Shown here: positions 24,216-37,130 of the stretch, piece after piece | Layout of the letters: each line of letters begins with the position of its first letter | How positions within the stretch are numbered: the stretch's first letter is position 1 | Origin: Pholis gunnellus | Taxonomy: Eukaryota > Chordata > Actinopteri > Perciformes > Pholidae | Length of the DNA: 64,000 bases | NCBI GenBank assembly: GCA_910591455.2 | Contig: OU342804.1 | Span: forward strand, 21,602,484-21,666,483 | Direction of reading: 5' to 3' | Program-made: the position numbers and the translations under genes | Notes under the pieces: generated by a model | The model's input: only the letters and a program-made list of their open reading frames with translations | What the model was told of the DNA's origin: nothing | Databases searched by the model: none

Positions 24216-24745
24216 CATAAATTGCAAATGGGGCTGTGCGTGGAACCTGCGACAGACCTGTTAATGAAGGGCTCTGATTAGCATTTGTTAAAACTCAGTG
24301 AAGTTCTTACATGCTAAAGGTCAGACTGCTGTTCTGACACGGGGAGATGAAAACGTTCTACTTTTTGGGGGAATGTCATGATTTGAATTAAGATTGTCAG
24401 ATTGGCTGTAAGCTCGTATCACAGTGCAGCCGTCTTGTATGACCTTTTCAAGGAATTGTCATTTTCCGCCCCTGTGATGCCACCATGGCTCAGCGGGGGA
24501 GAGGCCCCTCTTCTCTCGCCATGTAATTTGTCCTGGGTGTTACCATTCACACTGCACTACTCCCAGCCTCTCGCCTAAATGCCTATGTATCTACAGACCA
24601 GCAGGCTGCGACTACAGAATAACGAGAACGAAGCCGCTCTGGTTCTACTCCATGCACTGTGTACGACAGGAAAGGCCTGCGCTGCTGTTGGCCTGAGCAT
24701 CACACACTCACAGTGCTGGAGCAACCACTGATCTAAAGCAAATAT
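24215..24745. promoter_or_regulatory. Candidate conserved non-coding block
   Basis: Repeat-free, mixed composition, with phrases such as 'gggctctgattagcatttgt' and 'tgccaccatggctcagcggg'. The AUG context of the latter (ACCATGG) does not open a useful frame. Enhancer-like texture only. Confidence 0.28.
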
Positions 24746-27000
24746 GATCGCAGTTAACGATATTAACTACACTCACTATAGCAACAACCACACGCATGAG
24801 CAATCAAGCACTGGAGCAAGCTGTTGAAAGTTGTGTACTTTGTAGTAAACTATTTTCTACTCACAATGATGTCTGTTCATAACAGGCAACATAATATGAA
24901 ATGCAAGTGGTGACATACATAAAGTGTTGCTGCTATGAAAACTGCTTGAACAGAAAATAGGACTTTTCTGAACCATCTTGCCATAATATCATAAAATACC
25001 TCGTAGCCACAGGACCATGTATATGGTGAAAAGATGTGTAGGTGATATATTGGCTAAATTTGGTAAAACAGACATCTGGTTTATAAATAATCACCCTGGA
25101 ACTTAGACATTGCCAACATTCACTTCCTAATCAAATTTAGCCCAGTGTTAACACTGATGACTACAAATATGTAAGGGACCAATATAGTACAATATCAGTT
25201 AAGCTGGGTCCTACATTATTAGCTTAGTAGCTAATTTCCCTGTCTCGTAGAAGAGCCCTGAGTTAAAATCTAGTTTTAATAACTTTATTATTTGTGTGCA
25301 TCTTATGCTCACGTTGTGAATGTTTTGTTAAATTAAATTACCAAAAAATAACACAAATTATTATACTATCACAGGAGCACTTAGCACTGGAATTAATTGA
25401 AATTTGGGCTGTAGTGACACTTGTCTTTTCAATGCAGCTTTTGTCATCCGATCATGCCAGGAGGCATTAACTGTCAAGTTTGTGCACTCAGAGATCGGAT
25501 CTTACTCGTTCTAGGATGTGATCAGCCAGACCACATGTCGAGGCGGGCGGGCTAGCATCGAGTTCAGACCTCAGTGAGGTGTGGACAGCAAGTGGGTACA
25601 ACGCGTACTTCAATGCATGTATCAGATGTATCAGACCTCGGTCCTGCATCATCTTGCTCCCACATGGGTGCTATTAAATAACAGAATAATGGGGGACTTC
25701 TATTGTGATTCATTTACAGGAAAATGTGTTTACCAACAAATTAGCAGAGCTTTGTTTGTGTCTTTTCTTCGATAAAACAAGTCAACTAATGCTGCAGGGG
25801 GAAGAGTAAGCAATAAAAATAACGTGGGACTTCTCTACGATAAAATATATCCGATCACTATGCGATAAGGTAGGTGGCATCGAAGTATCAAGTGTGTACA
25901 CACATGCAGACACGGCTGAGTTCTGGCCTAGTTCATCCCATCACAAAAGTCACATTGAAAAGAAAAGTGTAACCATGGCCTTGAAGACCACAGGGTGTAT
26001 ACTCATTGTGCAGAAGGTGGGAGGCAGCAAATGTTTGCCTCAGGGGAACGCTGACTGGTTATGTGTAAAATCGTATACACTGTAGATGAAGAGAAACACC
26101 ATACTATTAAATATAACAATACAACATTGTTACATAAAAAGACATTGAGTGTCAATTTCAATCTAACAAAAAAAAAATTCTGTAATCTTTATGCAACAAG
26201 GAGAAAGCATCATTTTTTACATGAACTATTGTGACACCACAACATGAATGCAAAACATGTTTCGCACCTGTTACATGGGCCTTGAAGACACTTGGCCTGT
26301 TTACAGAGCAGTATGTAAGCCACTTTGACATGAATTCTGAAGTCTGTCTTCTGAGATTTACACCTACAATGAAGATCATACTGCATAGCAGCACTGAAGC
26401 TGATGTGGCACTGCTGCCCTTTCACAGCTAATTGGTCGATCTGTGCTCATCATCTGGTTATCAGAGGTGATTGGCTGATGGTAAGCTGCGACTGGTCATT
26501 CGAGTGTCACTAGCCTCTGTTCCTGTAATTAAAATCTGTCATCCAGAACCACATCCCTCGTCGCCACTAAACCCTTTCGTCAGATGGCAGAGCTCAGATA
26601 AACTGCCCTGCAGTCATTTCTCTGATGAGAGAATTCGTGGTGCAAAGTTTAGGAAACGGAGAGAATGCTCGAGATATTCCTTCAAAATCTCCTAACGTTG
26701 GTCCTATTGAGCCAAATAAATAAGCAAATGTTACATTAACTGACACATAAATAAGCAGATGAGATAGATACAGTCCTTCCTTGTATTTGAATTACCAACA
26801 ATACTTGAACCAAAGAGTTTGCTTATGTATAGACAAAAGAGGTTGCTTTCTTTATACTGCAAGTCTAAAACTTTTAACTGCAACAGTGAAGTGTTTTAGC
26901 ATTGATAGAAAAGGTAGAACTACATAATGTAGTGGGAGAGAGGAGGAAGCAAAAGATACTTGATATTTTTAATGATGTTGAACATTTTTTCAGGGCTTTA
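24745..27000. other. AT-rich non-coding DNA
   Basis: Several 60-80 codon frames (for example 25581-25775, 25894-26085, 26471-26695) have no domain. The interval 26158-26431 is open on both strands. No repeat family was recognised. Confidence 0.38.
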
Positions 27001-27345
27001 AATACTTGAGAGCACTCCAGTGTTGAGTTTCCACCATGCTGGCCTTCTGAAACATGGATGACAGAAATCTTTGGGAATTAATTAGAGACAAATCCCTTCT
27101 CGCTGCTGAAGTGTGGCATTTAAGGCATTGTCCTTGGTGCTCGTATAACACCACCTTTCAGTGTCGACCTCTCTCCTTCCACGGGCTGGATAATGCAACC
27201 TAATCCACATTAGCAATCACTCCAGTCCCTGTTGTGTAGTGGCAGTCCTTCCTAATTGCTTGGCATTATTAGGTACTTTACTTGTAAATTTGAAGAGGAG
27301 GAACATCATTCTACTGCATCCAAGCAGCAAATGATCCAATTTGCT
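27000..27345. promoter_or_regulatory. Candidate conserved non-coding block
   Basis: ATTA-rich, repeat-free stretch: 'gggaattaattagagac', 'taatccacattagcaatcac', 'cctaattgcttggcattatt', 'aatttgcttaatttcc'. The density of homeodomain-type cores is high. Texture only. Confidence 0.38.
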
Positions 27346-28090
27346 TAATTTCCAAGAAACAACACCAGTCTGTTTTTGTCCTCACTGCTCCCCCTATTGT
27401 TTGTGGAGGGAGATGATGGAGGAGCATATAACTAGAAGTCAGAGGTGTGTGTTGAGATATTGGTTAGCTCAATTATTATCTGAAAAAAATGTCAGAGATA
27501 ACATGAATCAAGTATAGATCTATATATAAATAAAAAGCAACTGTGTACCCACAGACAGACAGCAAGGAGTAGTAAGAATTTCATCAGATTCACCTGACTC
27601 TGTTGCAGGCACTCAGTCAAATGCAGAAGCCTGACTGAAATCAACTTGTATTCAAATGAACTGGAGCCAATGTTAAGAATATCCAAAGGAGGAAGAAGAG
27701 TGCCTTTGATCTAATATGACGTCTATCTTTCAGCACTGCAGAGTTGTTTACCAAATTAGAAAATTACATTTAGGTGAATATGATCGCTAGAGCACCAGCA
27801 TTATGGCAGAAATGAGTTGCTGCTAAGTGAAGAATATCAGCTTTGAATCTCTAAAATGTAAATATCTGAGTCACCTAATCTGAAATGCAGACACTGGCCT
27901 GAGACACAGGAGAAGGGAAAATAGTCTCATAATCTGTAAAACACACATTCTTGTCTTCTTCACACACTCTGGCACGGCTTCCTCTTCCTTTGTGACTCTC
28001 TTGTTAAAGTTTTATAGTCACTCACTTGGCATCTTTTTCACTTTCTCTCTTAAAAAGATTTACTCATGAGTTGTTGACTGCTGGTCTCTC
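27345..28090. other. Non-coding DNA, no supported gene
   Basis: No repeat or gene was recognised. The minus frame 27492-27686 has no domain. Confidence 0.33.
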
Positions 28091-28510
28091 TTTATTTCTC
28101 CGTCTGCATTAAGGGGAACATGAAGCCCAATCCAGTTCATCTCTCCCTCTGCCTGTCAGTCAGCCAGTCAGACAACCAGCGTCCCTGGACTGCATGTGGT
28201 GGGAGGGAGGGAGGAAAGTCGACGTGGCCCAAGGCATGCCACTACACACCAAGGGGGAACAAGGCAGACATGACAGCCTGATGACACTTGCTTTTGTGTA
28301 TCATATCATTTTACCAATCATCTGCATTTCATTTATGTGGGACTTTGTACTCCAACGCAAAGTGTCAAGCCTGTTGGCCTAGTTAGGTTGAGAGTGAAGT
28401 TGGCTGGGTAAAAAGCGAGCTGATGAAACCCTCCTGTCCGTGGCCCGCTGACAAGCCTGGCACTCCAAATGAAAGTGGAAAGGCAGCCTTATTACAGTAC
28501 GTTTCATACA
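28090..28510. promoter_or_regulatory. Candidate conserved non-coding block
   Basis: Mixed composition with 'ctgtcagtcagccagtcag' at 28154-28172 and a small GGGA run (28201-28212). No credible frame. Low-confidence regulatory candidate. Confidence 0.25.
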
Positions 28511-28544
28511 GCAAATGGGCAAACAAATGTGACTTGATATCTCA

Positions 28545-28700
28545 GGATGCCCTTTGTTGTTGTTATTACTGCTGTTGTTACTGTCAATAATGGTGATGAT
28601 AATGTCTGGTGTTTTGTTTCAGCGCTCTCTTTTGTTGTTCTATCCGAACAGGCTTTGTTGGCAGAAGAGCTGCTGCAGCAGCAGCAGGGAAAGACACAAA
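28545..28700. repeat. Degenerate trinucleotide stretch with a short CAG run
   Basis: An imperfect TGT/TTG-type stretch lies at 28553-28610, followed by 'gctgctgcagcagcagcagg' near 28668-28687. Both are short and interrupted. They create Leu- and Gln-rich artefactual frames (28547-28799). Confidence 0.7.
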
Positions 28701-29214
28701 TTCCTCACATTGAGGGTCTCACTTTGTTATTGTGATCCCCTCTTTTTGAGTTTTGTGGAATATTTACCATCAGCCTGCCTGTATCGATTGCATCAATAAG
28801 TACTCTGCATTCTGTAGGCCACCTTGATTAAACTCCAGACTCTAGTCTCCAGATGTGTCCTTCAGATAAGAACAAAGGCTGCTTGGACACTTTGGATTTA
28901 AGTTAATTTCTGGGTTAGCTTTTGTGCTTAAATATTTCCCATGCCATACACAAAAGTGATGTAACTGGCTAAGACATTGTATATTCTATATGAACATTTT
29001 GAAGTGTTGGCACAAATGCACCGCATACCGTTGTGGCCCTGCACTTAAGAAGAACACAGATTAGCGATTGGCCCTCTTCCACTCTGTTACTGTCAGTTTT
29101 CCATAGAGACAGGAACACTTGGAGACAAACATTTAAAAGCTCTTCATGTAAAAACAGTAGGAGGATTCTGTCTGAAAATAGATCTAAATACAGAAATGAA
29201 TAAATAAATACAAT

Positions 29215-29535
29215 AAAATGTGGGCCCTGTTCTCATTTTGCAGCGTGGATGCAGCCTTGTCAAACGGCACTTAAAAGCGAGGGAGCTGGTCTTGGGGGAG
29301 GTTGAGATGTTTATTCTAATGGCTGCCATAATGAATGCTTACGGAGTCAGGCCTTGGCTTCGATAGGGGGCTCTGTGCCAGCATGGTTTTAAAGGAGAGC
29401 AGCCACTGCAGCAGCCCTGGGCGCTTGGCACGCTGAGCTCTCCACAATCTCTCGGCACACACAGAAATGGCAGCAAGGACCTGGAGATAACCACCCGTGA
29501 AATCTCTCATCACATGCCTTTGATTACTTGTCCAC
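29215..29535. promoter_or_regulatory. Candidate conserved non-coding block
   Basis: Includes 'gatgtttattctaatggctg', 'gcagccactgcagcagccc' and, at 29515-29535, 'tgcctttgattacttgtcc', which contains a CTTTGAT TCF/LEF-type core. Minus frames here have no domain. Confidence 0.33.
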
Positions 29536-31408
29536 TATTTACTGTTTTTAAACCCTGAACTTCAAACACAGCAAATAAAACACAATTCCTGTGACATCTC
29601 CTTCCTCATAGGGCAATGTTTATTGAAGACTTATGTCTATAAATTGTTCTGATTTTGTGTTGCCTCTCACCTAGTACTCAAAAAGACACACAAATTGAAA
29701 TCAAAATGCTCGATTTACACCAACTCTTGAATTCTTTCACTGTTTCATGCAGTCATTCAAAACGTTTAATCACGTTTCGAAAACAGAAGCAGCTCTCTGT
29801 AGATTTTATGATTTTATGTGTCTATTTTTCCATATAAAATATGGTTTGCACAATTTTTATGTGTGTGTGTGTGCCTGCTGGGGGTGAAGACTGAAGCGCT
29901 TTATTAAAATGATGAGAGCAAGTTCAATTTGAATCATGCAGGGCCTGTCAGTGGCTTCTCGAATTGCAGGGCTGATGAAATTGCTCTTGCGGTTATTTAA
30001 AAGCAGTTGTAATCCATCTGAAAATGCTGTGATATAATCCATTTAATTTCTTATTCCTCGCAGCAATAACATTGAGTAACAAAAATCTATCAAAGCAATG
30101 TAGCCTGGTGATTTAGTAATTATCTTTATTTTACATTACTGCAATTCAGCCCGGATTAATTGGAGTCTTATCTGAACAGAGCGGCAGGTCACTTACCTCA
30201 ATACACCACAATGTGTTTTTATCTTAATCATCAACCTCCACAAACTCAATTGTGACCCACTGTGCCAAGAAATGATTATTCTCTGATGCATAAAATCTGC
30301 AATATATACAGACAAGCACACTGAAATCAACGGTTATTAAAGTGTCTTTAACTGGTTCCTTCAAAATAAAACTTCAAAATGGTAAATTAAAAAGAAAACG
30401 CACACAGCTGACTGCTGCAGTACTGCGATAACCTCATCAGAGGAGGTTACTGGTGGAAAAAAACAATGTCTGTGGGGTGGAGCAGCAGATTGTATCACAT
30501 GGTAAGTGTCATGGAGTGATTCCTATTTGTGAGAAATCACAAAATATCCAGTATTGATCAGCTGTTTAAGTTGAGTTAATGTATGAGCGATGCTCAATGT
30601 ATTCCCTAATGGGTAAGCTGCCTGTGGGCAGTGCACTGGTAATAAGACCTCAGACAGCCACATAACTCAGCCTGTCTCTAAGACCACTCTCTTTTTTGCA
30701 CACCTGGGCTATCTGACATCTGATATTAGCAAAATCACCGCACTCTGGAAGGAGGAAGTAGAGGAATGGAGTAGTGGAAAAGGAGCCTGGCAAAGCCTAT
30801 AAAAGCTTTAGCGGGTGAGGGAGAGGTAATTAGAGCTTTATTCACCATGAAGGTATCAAATTGGTTTGTATTTCTATCATTGCCAAAATGTGTAGAGTAC
30901 AGATTATTAGATTTTAATGGTGTTTTTGTTTTGGTGTTTTTTGTGTTGTAGCTCATTTCTGTACATTTCATACTATCCAGGCAAGCATTAGTTTCTGTTC
31001 ATGTCATTGCAATATTATAATTTTCTCTTTTCCATTCATTTTGTCCTCCTTTTTTACTATATTATTTACTGTATTATTGGAAGGTTGGCTATTGTCACGT
31101 GTTTAGAACAATAATAATCGTAAAACAGCATTATAAGATATGTTTTTAGAAGATTAAACCTGGAAAACCAGCAACAAGCAAACACATTGAAATGAGAATA
31201 TTAATGTAAATTTCGTAGCTTCTTGCATCATGAACGCTGAACGGGAAACACTGACGTCCAAGATGTGTCTCCCACCAGCCAACAAGAACTTGCCTACAAC
31301 TGCATTAACACAGAATGGTTATAATGATGATGGTGTTCTAAAAAAGTAAAATAATCACAATTTGAGGCGCAGGGATTGCAAAATAAATAACAAAGGTATG
31401 GTCCTATA

Positions 31409-31410
<2 letters not shown>
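29535..31410. other. AT-rich non-coding DNA
   Basis: A short TG run lies at 29861-29872. The segment 30095-30260 is ATTA-rich ('cccggattaattggagtc'). No gene or recognised repeat. Confidence 0.35.
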
Positions 31411-31441
<31 letters not shown>

Positions 31442-31454
31442 GGGGGGTGTGTGT
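31411..31454 (+). repeat. (GT)n tract followed by G9
   Basis: Fourteen GT units (31411-31438), then nine consecutive G (31439-31447), then a short TG run. The frames on both strands (31294-31563 and 31409-31606) are by-products of the tract. Confidence 0.95.
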
Positions 31455-31633
31455 TTGCTCTAGTGTTAAGGACATCAGCAGCAGTCCGTTTGCTGCCTGC
31501 CTGCCTGCTGGTGGATAAAACACATAAAGGACTGTCCTTGCTAAGATTAATTGATTCCTTCACATTTGGATTCAGTTCAGAGAACCGGAGAAATTGGTTG
31601 TTTTGACAGTGGCGTGGCTCTCACTCACTCATT

Positions 31634-32411
31634 TATGGAGTCAGATCAGTCTCAATATTAATGAACGCACACAGAAGGATTCACAATTGTATTTTGTGAT
31701 TTTTATATATAAATGACTCCACGAAAAATATTTTCAATGCTGAAAAAAAAGGTTGTTTCTAAATGTAAAAATAATCCACATATGGATGTTACATTTATAG
31801 TCAAACTGATGAACCAGCATTTACAAACCGCTTGTCACGTATGAACTTCACTGAATTTGAGTCATGTGTTTTTTGAGGCTTCCCCAACGTCGCTTGATTC
31901 CCAAATGCATTTTTTTTCAAAAGGGAATTAGCCAATCAGATGTCTCCTTCATTTTAAAATAAGCGAACCCCCATGAGTTCATACTATTCATCATTGCCTT
32001 GGTGGGAACCTGAGAACAGGGTGTAAAGGAATCCCCCGGTAACAAGTCCATCACCAATCACCAGCCACTACTCTTGGTAAAAGTTGGCTAATGTTTACAT
32101 TAGTTTTGCTAAATATCCGTTTGATTGGATTCTTTTGGGGATCTTTACAGACTTATCTGCCCACGTTTGGTTGTTAAAATGTTTGGACCACTTCGCCAAA
32201 GCTTGCAGTCTGACTAGTTATTGTGTGTACATCCCAAATATTTTATTGAGTCTTATCTTTTAATGTGGATTTTGTTTCCATTTATATATGACAACTATGT
32301 TTGTGTACATTGAAAAGTATTTTGTTGAGTCATTTATATACAAATATATATACGATACATTTGTGAATCCGTATGTGTGCATTCATTAATTGAGACTGAT
32401 TTCACTCCATA
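31634..32411. mobile_element. Non-autonomous DNA transposon (MITE-like) with long inverted ends
   Basis: The two ends are imperfect inverted repeats of at least 100 bp. The left end (31634-31739) reads TATGGAGT, then 'atcagtctcaatattaatga', 'ggattcacaa', 'tatataaatgactc' and 'attttcaatg'. The right end (32308-32411), read on the minus strand, gives TATGGAGT, 'atcagtctcaattaatga', 'ggattcacaa', 'tatataaatgactc' and 'cttttcaatg'. Weaker pairing continues inward to about 31790 and 32255 around 'atccacat'. The interior (about 450 bp) has no frame for a transposase. I did not identify a clear target-site duplication, so superfamily is unassigned. The size (about 780 bp) and absence of coding fit a MITE or foldback element mobilised in trans. 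Confidence 0.8.
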
Positions 32412-32995
32412 CTCACTCACGCACTCGCTCACTTGTTTACTCGCTGCCAAACAAACACATAATGATTAAAAATGTATGATATTTACATCAACTGTTTTAA
32501 AGCACCAGCATTACAAACTCTGCTTTCTCCTTCAGTTGTTATGGTACATTAGCATTAGCATTAGCAGAGTTAATCACCACAAACATAATGATCATGAGGA
32601 ATTACTGGGGCCATCCATCTAAAAACACATCTATTCAGAACCTGATAAAAAAAACAACTTCACTCACGCTCTTCAAAACAGTTATGCCTTGCACACTGTA
32701 GCCCAGTCTTCTTGGAAAACATTTTTCCCTTTGCAAGAAATAAATACATCACTGGCGGCAGGTTGAAAAATCATTATTTGTGATTTGAATTTACCTTGCC
32801 CGTAGGTATGTGTGTGTTGATGCTGTAGCAGGACATGCACAACAGGACAAAATAGAAACATGTAAAACCTCGGCTGTGGTGGGACTTCATGATGGCATTT
32901 TCATGTATTTTGATCATACCCTCTGCACTCCCGGAAAGCCTCTCACATGTTCAGTGGCATAAGTGCTCATGTCTAATACCCTCAGAGGACGTTTT
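32412..32995. other. Non-coding DNA beside the inverted-repeat element
   Basis: The first 40 bases ('actcactcacgcactcgctc') may be further terminal sequence of the element, since the left end also has CTCACTCACTC outside TATGGAG. 'agcattagcattagcag' at about 32551-32567 is a short direct repeat. No gene. Confidence 0.35.
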
Positions 32996-33365
32996 GGTCT
33001 GTCTCTATGAGTCTAATTTACGGATATCTGCATGAATTGGGAGGGCCTGGGGCCAACCATCTCATGTCTTTTAAGGAAGGGGAGGGGCTGTTGCGTTAGT
33101 AGGCCCTTTCGGGACAGGAGCAGCATTTCAGATAAGATCGGCGGCGGGAAGTGGTGAGCCGGGCCGTTTGTTCTCGTTGGCCATCTCTCATGTTGCACCA
33201 CTGATTGGGAGGAAAGCTAAAATTGCTTTCACCGGGGCTCACTCCAGCAGTAGGCAATGATAACTAACAATGCCCCCGGGACCTAGTTAAAGCTGCATCA
33301 CACGCGCTGGAAATCCACTTTAATGTGGCAGCATTAGGAAGCTGTCAGTTGGGTTGGTGGGGAAA
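32995..33365. promoter_or_regulatory. Candidate conserved non-coding block
   Basis: GC-richer than its surroundings, repeat-free, with 'cccccgggacctagttaaag' and 'ccactttaatgtggcagc'. The 62-codon minus frame (33013-33201) has no domain. Confidence 0.3.
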
Positions 33366-36300
33366 ACAGATTCCAACTCATGGTCGATTTTGAAAACATT
33401 TGTTATCCTCACTTCACAAATGCATGTAATCAAGCAAGCATTTTTAATTTCATTTCACACGACTTATCATGAAGAAAAAAGAAGATCATAAAAGCAAGGA
33501 TACAGAACAGAAAGTTTCCACGCTGCCGCTCTTCTCTCTGCTGCCTCGCTCAGTCATGGGGATTGTCGCGCTCTTGTCATACGGATGCAGCAGGTCACGA
33601 GTTTCTCTTGTTTTACTCGGGTTATGATTCAGGTAATGTTCAGCAGATATATTTTGTAGTCCTTACATTATTGACCCATCTATGCAATTTCTCTAAGTGC
33701 CACTTATAATTAGTGCTATTTATAGCTGCTGCTAATTATAGTGAAGCTTTCCTTGTCAACTGTAAAGTAGAAAAACAATATAAATAGTGTTTTTTTAGGC
33801 TCAATATGATGGAGCTGTTTCTCAAACACCACTTTCATTAATGGCACCCAGTTTGAGAGTCAGAGTTTGATCTAAAATAATTTACTTCATGAAAATTATA
33901 TTGTTCTACCGTGTACATGTCATATGTACATACATCTAAAAAGATGTTATCATTTATAAATATGCTGTTTGAGAAAAAAAAGGTAATATTTAAAGTCCCA
34001 AAATAACAACTAATCCGGTTTTGAACTGTGACTGTGCTAATGCTGAAGCTCTGTACCAGGGAATCACAACAACGTATTCACTGATTAACATCTCCATTGG
34101 TTTGTATGGTGAAGGAGGATACAAAAATTGAGAAAATGCAAAAGCACTTTTTTTAGCACTTTATTTTAGCAGTCTTTCACCTTTGGAGAACTTTGTCCTT
34201 CAGCAGCTTGGATGTGAAGTAGTAACACTTGGTTCATATTGTAACCTACAACTCAAATGATTCAAGATTAGCTATGCTGTTTGGCTTCTCCAAGTAATTT
34301 CTGAATCAAAAACTCTCGTGATATGCTCTGTTTTTTACCAAATGATAGTCATCTCTGAGACCTGCCTCTGTCAACAGTTAAAAAGAGACATGCATGTTTA
34401 ATTATACTCACTTCAATAGTAAATATAATTAAACTTAAAATGCATTTTAGGTCCTTTTAAAATATGCTGCTGGCAGGTTAGATGGAGAGGAGAATTATAA
34501 TGGTTGTTAAATGCATTTACCTTTTCTACAACAAGACATTTTCAAAAGCAAGGTATAACATAGAGCCATGATCCACATACACACTCCATACTGGCACAAC
34601 TCTGATCACTCAACAAAAGACATCCTATCTTTGCTTAATGCCGTTTCTTTCATTCGTCAATGGTCTCTGAGTGTCCAAGAGGTGTTCTTATCCATTTAAT
34701 ATATGCTCACAGTGTATCCTGTCAAATATGGATTTGAATCAATAGCACTCTGGAGTGGCTCGTTAAACTTAAATCAGCTTGGAAGTGGTGCATGCCTGCC
34801 TCACAGCTGCTGTCATTAACCACCGGCTTGCAGATTATTGGAGAAACGTCCTTGTGTGAGCAGATTCACCAGTTTACCTGAGGACTGTCGGTTGGAACTC
34901 CGATGTAAGATGAACTAGCACTGAGGAGCAAACAGCTCACATCCACACCCTCCGGTCTTAAAGCAACACTCAACCCAAAGCCTATCTTTTCCGTGCCCCA
35001 TGAACGTTGAGAAAGTTTGCAGGTTTGACCTTCACAGAGCATAACAGCTGCAGTCTGCTTGAATTCATTCAATCAGTATTTTATGAACAGTGACCAGTTG
35101 TCATGGTGGACAAACTTCATAAACCACTTAATCTACTTAATCTACTTCTCCTGGCGTCCACCCGTCAGTGTTTTCCACACTTTTCTCAATAAGTTATTGC
35201 TGAACATACTCCTTCCATCTCGTTCTTCACACCTAACCCTGTTGAGTTCGCAAATAGGTGCACATTGTTCTGTGCTTGTTAGAGAGCTCTAGCTCTTTTA
35301 TTGGTCGGAACCATTCTATTCTATCTCTCCCGTCTGTTTTACAACAGGCCAAACAGTTACTCTCTCAAGAAATAAAATACTGGACTCAAGACAGCCCGTG
35401 TTGACCAATGTCTGGGGAAAGTGAAGGTGTGAAAAGAGAGAGAGAAAGGAAGTTATCTCTCAAAGACAAAGGATAATATTTTTTAGAGTTTTTGAGATAG
35501 ATTCGAAGCTTCTTTTTGACATGTACTGTGCTAGCTAATCTGTGGCTAGCTGTTCAGATAAGTTACCCTTACCACTATCGCTGTGTGCATACCACACTCC
35601 ACACCATCACACCACACTCATCCTCAGGACCGTTGCCAGAAGCTTGTAGAAAAGGCCATCACCGATAAGATAGCAAGATCTGTATGCAAGGTCAATGACC
35701 GATCTGGGGCGGCGTGGGTTGGGATAAAATTAATTTGAATGAATTATGTGTAATGTGACTTTTTTTAAACATTGTTGTAGTTTGAGCATTGTTAAAACTA
35801 CGTATGAGTAGAAGAACTAGTAAATAACTAACTAAGTGGACATTGAGTTAATTTTTATTTTTGTTTTTTAAACTGCTACTGCTTTTTGACTTCTTTGTTT
35901 GTTTGGTGATATCATGGTGTGTTTAGGACTTAGATGGTTTGAACATAAATGATTGTCAGTAATTTAACAATAACACAATTTGCAGTAAGCTAAAATATAC
36001 AAAACAGTCAGTGTGGTCATTTGAAATATTTCCTCTCATGGTTCTCTTGACTAGCCTTTGCTTAAATCCTCCTAAATGTGTCTCTTGTGTGTTCTTCTCT
36101 GTTTTCCAACTGCATGAATAAATACAAATACAGAAAAGTAAGTGATTCATCCTCTCTCCTGTAAAGAGTCAAGCTCACTGCACAGCCCCGCCTTGTGGGA
36201 AAGGGTTAACTGCGACAGCAACAATAATGAGAGCGCAGTGAGACGTGTGAAGTAATTAGTCAGTCTGCTATCCAATATTTACCCAGTTAATTATTTGTGA

Positions 36301-36815
36301 GTATTACTCTTGTCTTCCCTTCAGATGGCTGCCTGTGTTGTTTTTTCCACACCATTTGTCACTGTCCACCTCTTGTGGGTTCTCATCCCCTCTTCCTGTT
36401 GTTTTTCTTTTTTTTCCTCTTCCTTCTGTAATGGCAGGAGAGTGGCATTTTGGTGAACCCTTGCTAGTGGAGGTGTTAGACCGCTGTCCCTGGTTGTGCG
36501 AGGTCAGCTATGATTATTTATTCATCTATCTGTTTGTCTAACGTTAGTAACAAGATGTGATAATGGTTGTTAACTTTCCGGAGTGGTGCACACCACAGAA
36601 AGGTCAGACAACCAAGTAACAGAAAAGAGGACTCTCCAAGTTTAAAGGTTGCACAGTGGCCACAGTAAACCCCACCTCCATGCATCTTGGGAATTATAGA
36701 AACAGAGAAATTCAGAGATGTTAAATAATCACATTTATTTATAGAAATATATTTGAACGTAAAAACTCCATCTGAACCGCAGTGCCACAGGTATAGGGGT
36801 GAGTGGCTGACGATG
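33365..36815. other. Non-coding DNA, no supported gene
   Basis: Long AT-rich stretch. ATTA-type clusters occur at 33700-33745 ('taattagtgctatttatagc', then 'gctaattatagtgaagc'). Frames at 34866-35072 (minus), 35059-35292 (plus) and 36335-36541 (plus) have no domain. 35530-35720 has CACACC-rich sequence but no recognised family. Confidence 0.38.
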
Positions 36816-36818
36816 TTA

Positions 36819-36848
36819 AAATCTAAACACAGGTTTGTGTTTAGATTT
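36819..36848. repeat. Perfect hairpin, 13-bp stem
   Basis: AAATCTAAACACA (36819-36831) and its reverse complement TGTGTTTAGATTT (36836-36848) flank the 4-base loop GGTT. It lies immediately left of the foldback element that starts near 36853, so it may be a remnant of the insertion site or of another element. Confidence 0.9.
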
Positions 36849-36852
36849 ACAA

Positions 36853-37130
36853 TTTGAAATTTTGGGAAATATACTTATACGCCTTTTTGCTGCAAACAGC
36901 TAGCCTAGCTCTGACTGAAGGTTAAAAAAAAATCTGCCTCCCAGCACCTCTGAACTTCGGACAGAGCCAGGTGTCCCCCGGGTTCCCAGTCTTTCTGCAA
37001 AACTAGGCTCTGTCTTCTGGCTGTAGCTTCATATTTAACAGACAACGATACTTGTATCATCATCTTCTCATCTGACTTTTGGAAAGAAAAGAAATACGCC
37101 TATTTTTCCCAATGTCAAACTATTTCTTAA
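36853..37130. mobile_element. Foldback teleost repeat, copy 1
   Basis: The left arm has 'attttgggaaatatactta' and 'agctagcctagctctg', then 'cccagcacctctgaac'. The right arm is the same family in reverse orientation: 'acagagccaggtg', 'cccagtcttt', 'ggctgtagcttcatattta', 'atcttctcatctgac', 'cccaatgtcaaactatttct'. Inverted arms and the absence of a transposase frame indicate a non-autonomous foldback element. The same family recurs at 38.2, 39.4, 63.1 and 63.5 kb. I recognise it as a widespread percomorph repeat, from memory. Confidence 0.8.

Noticed and set aside
24481..24500. Good start-codon context (ACCATGG)
   Set aside because: The frame that follows is short and featureless.
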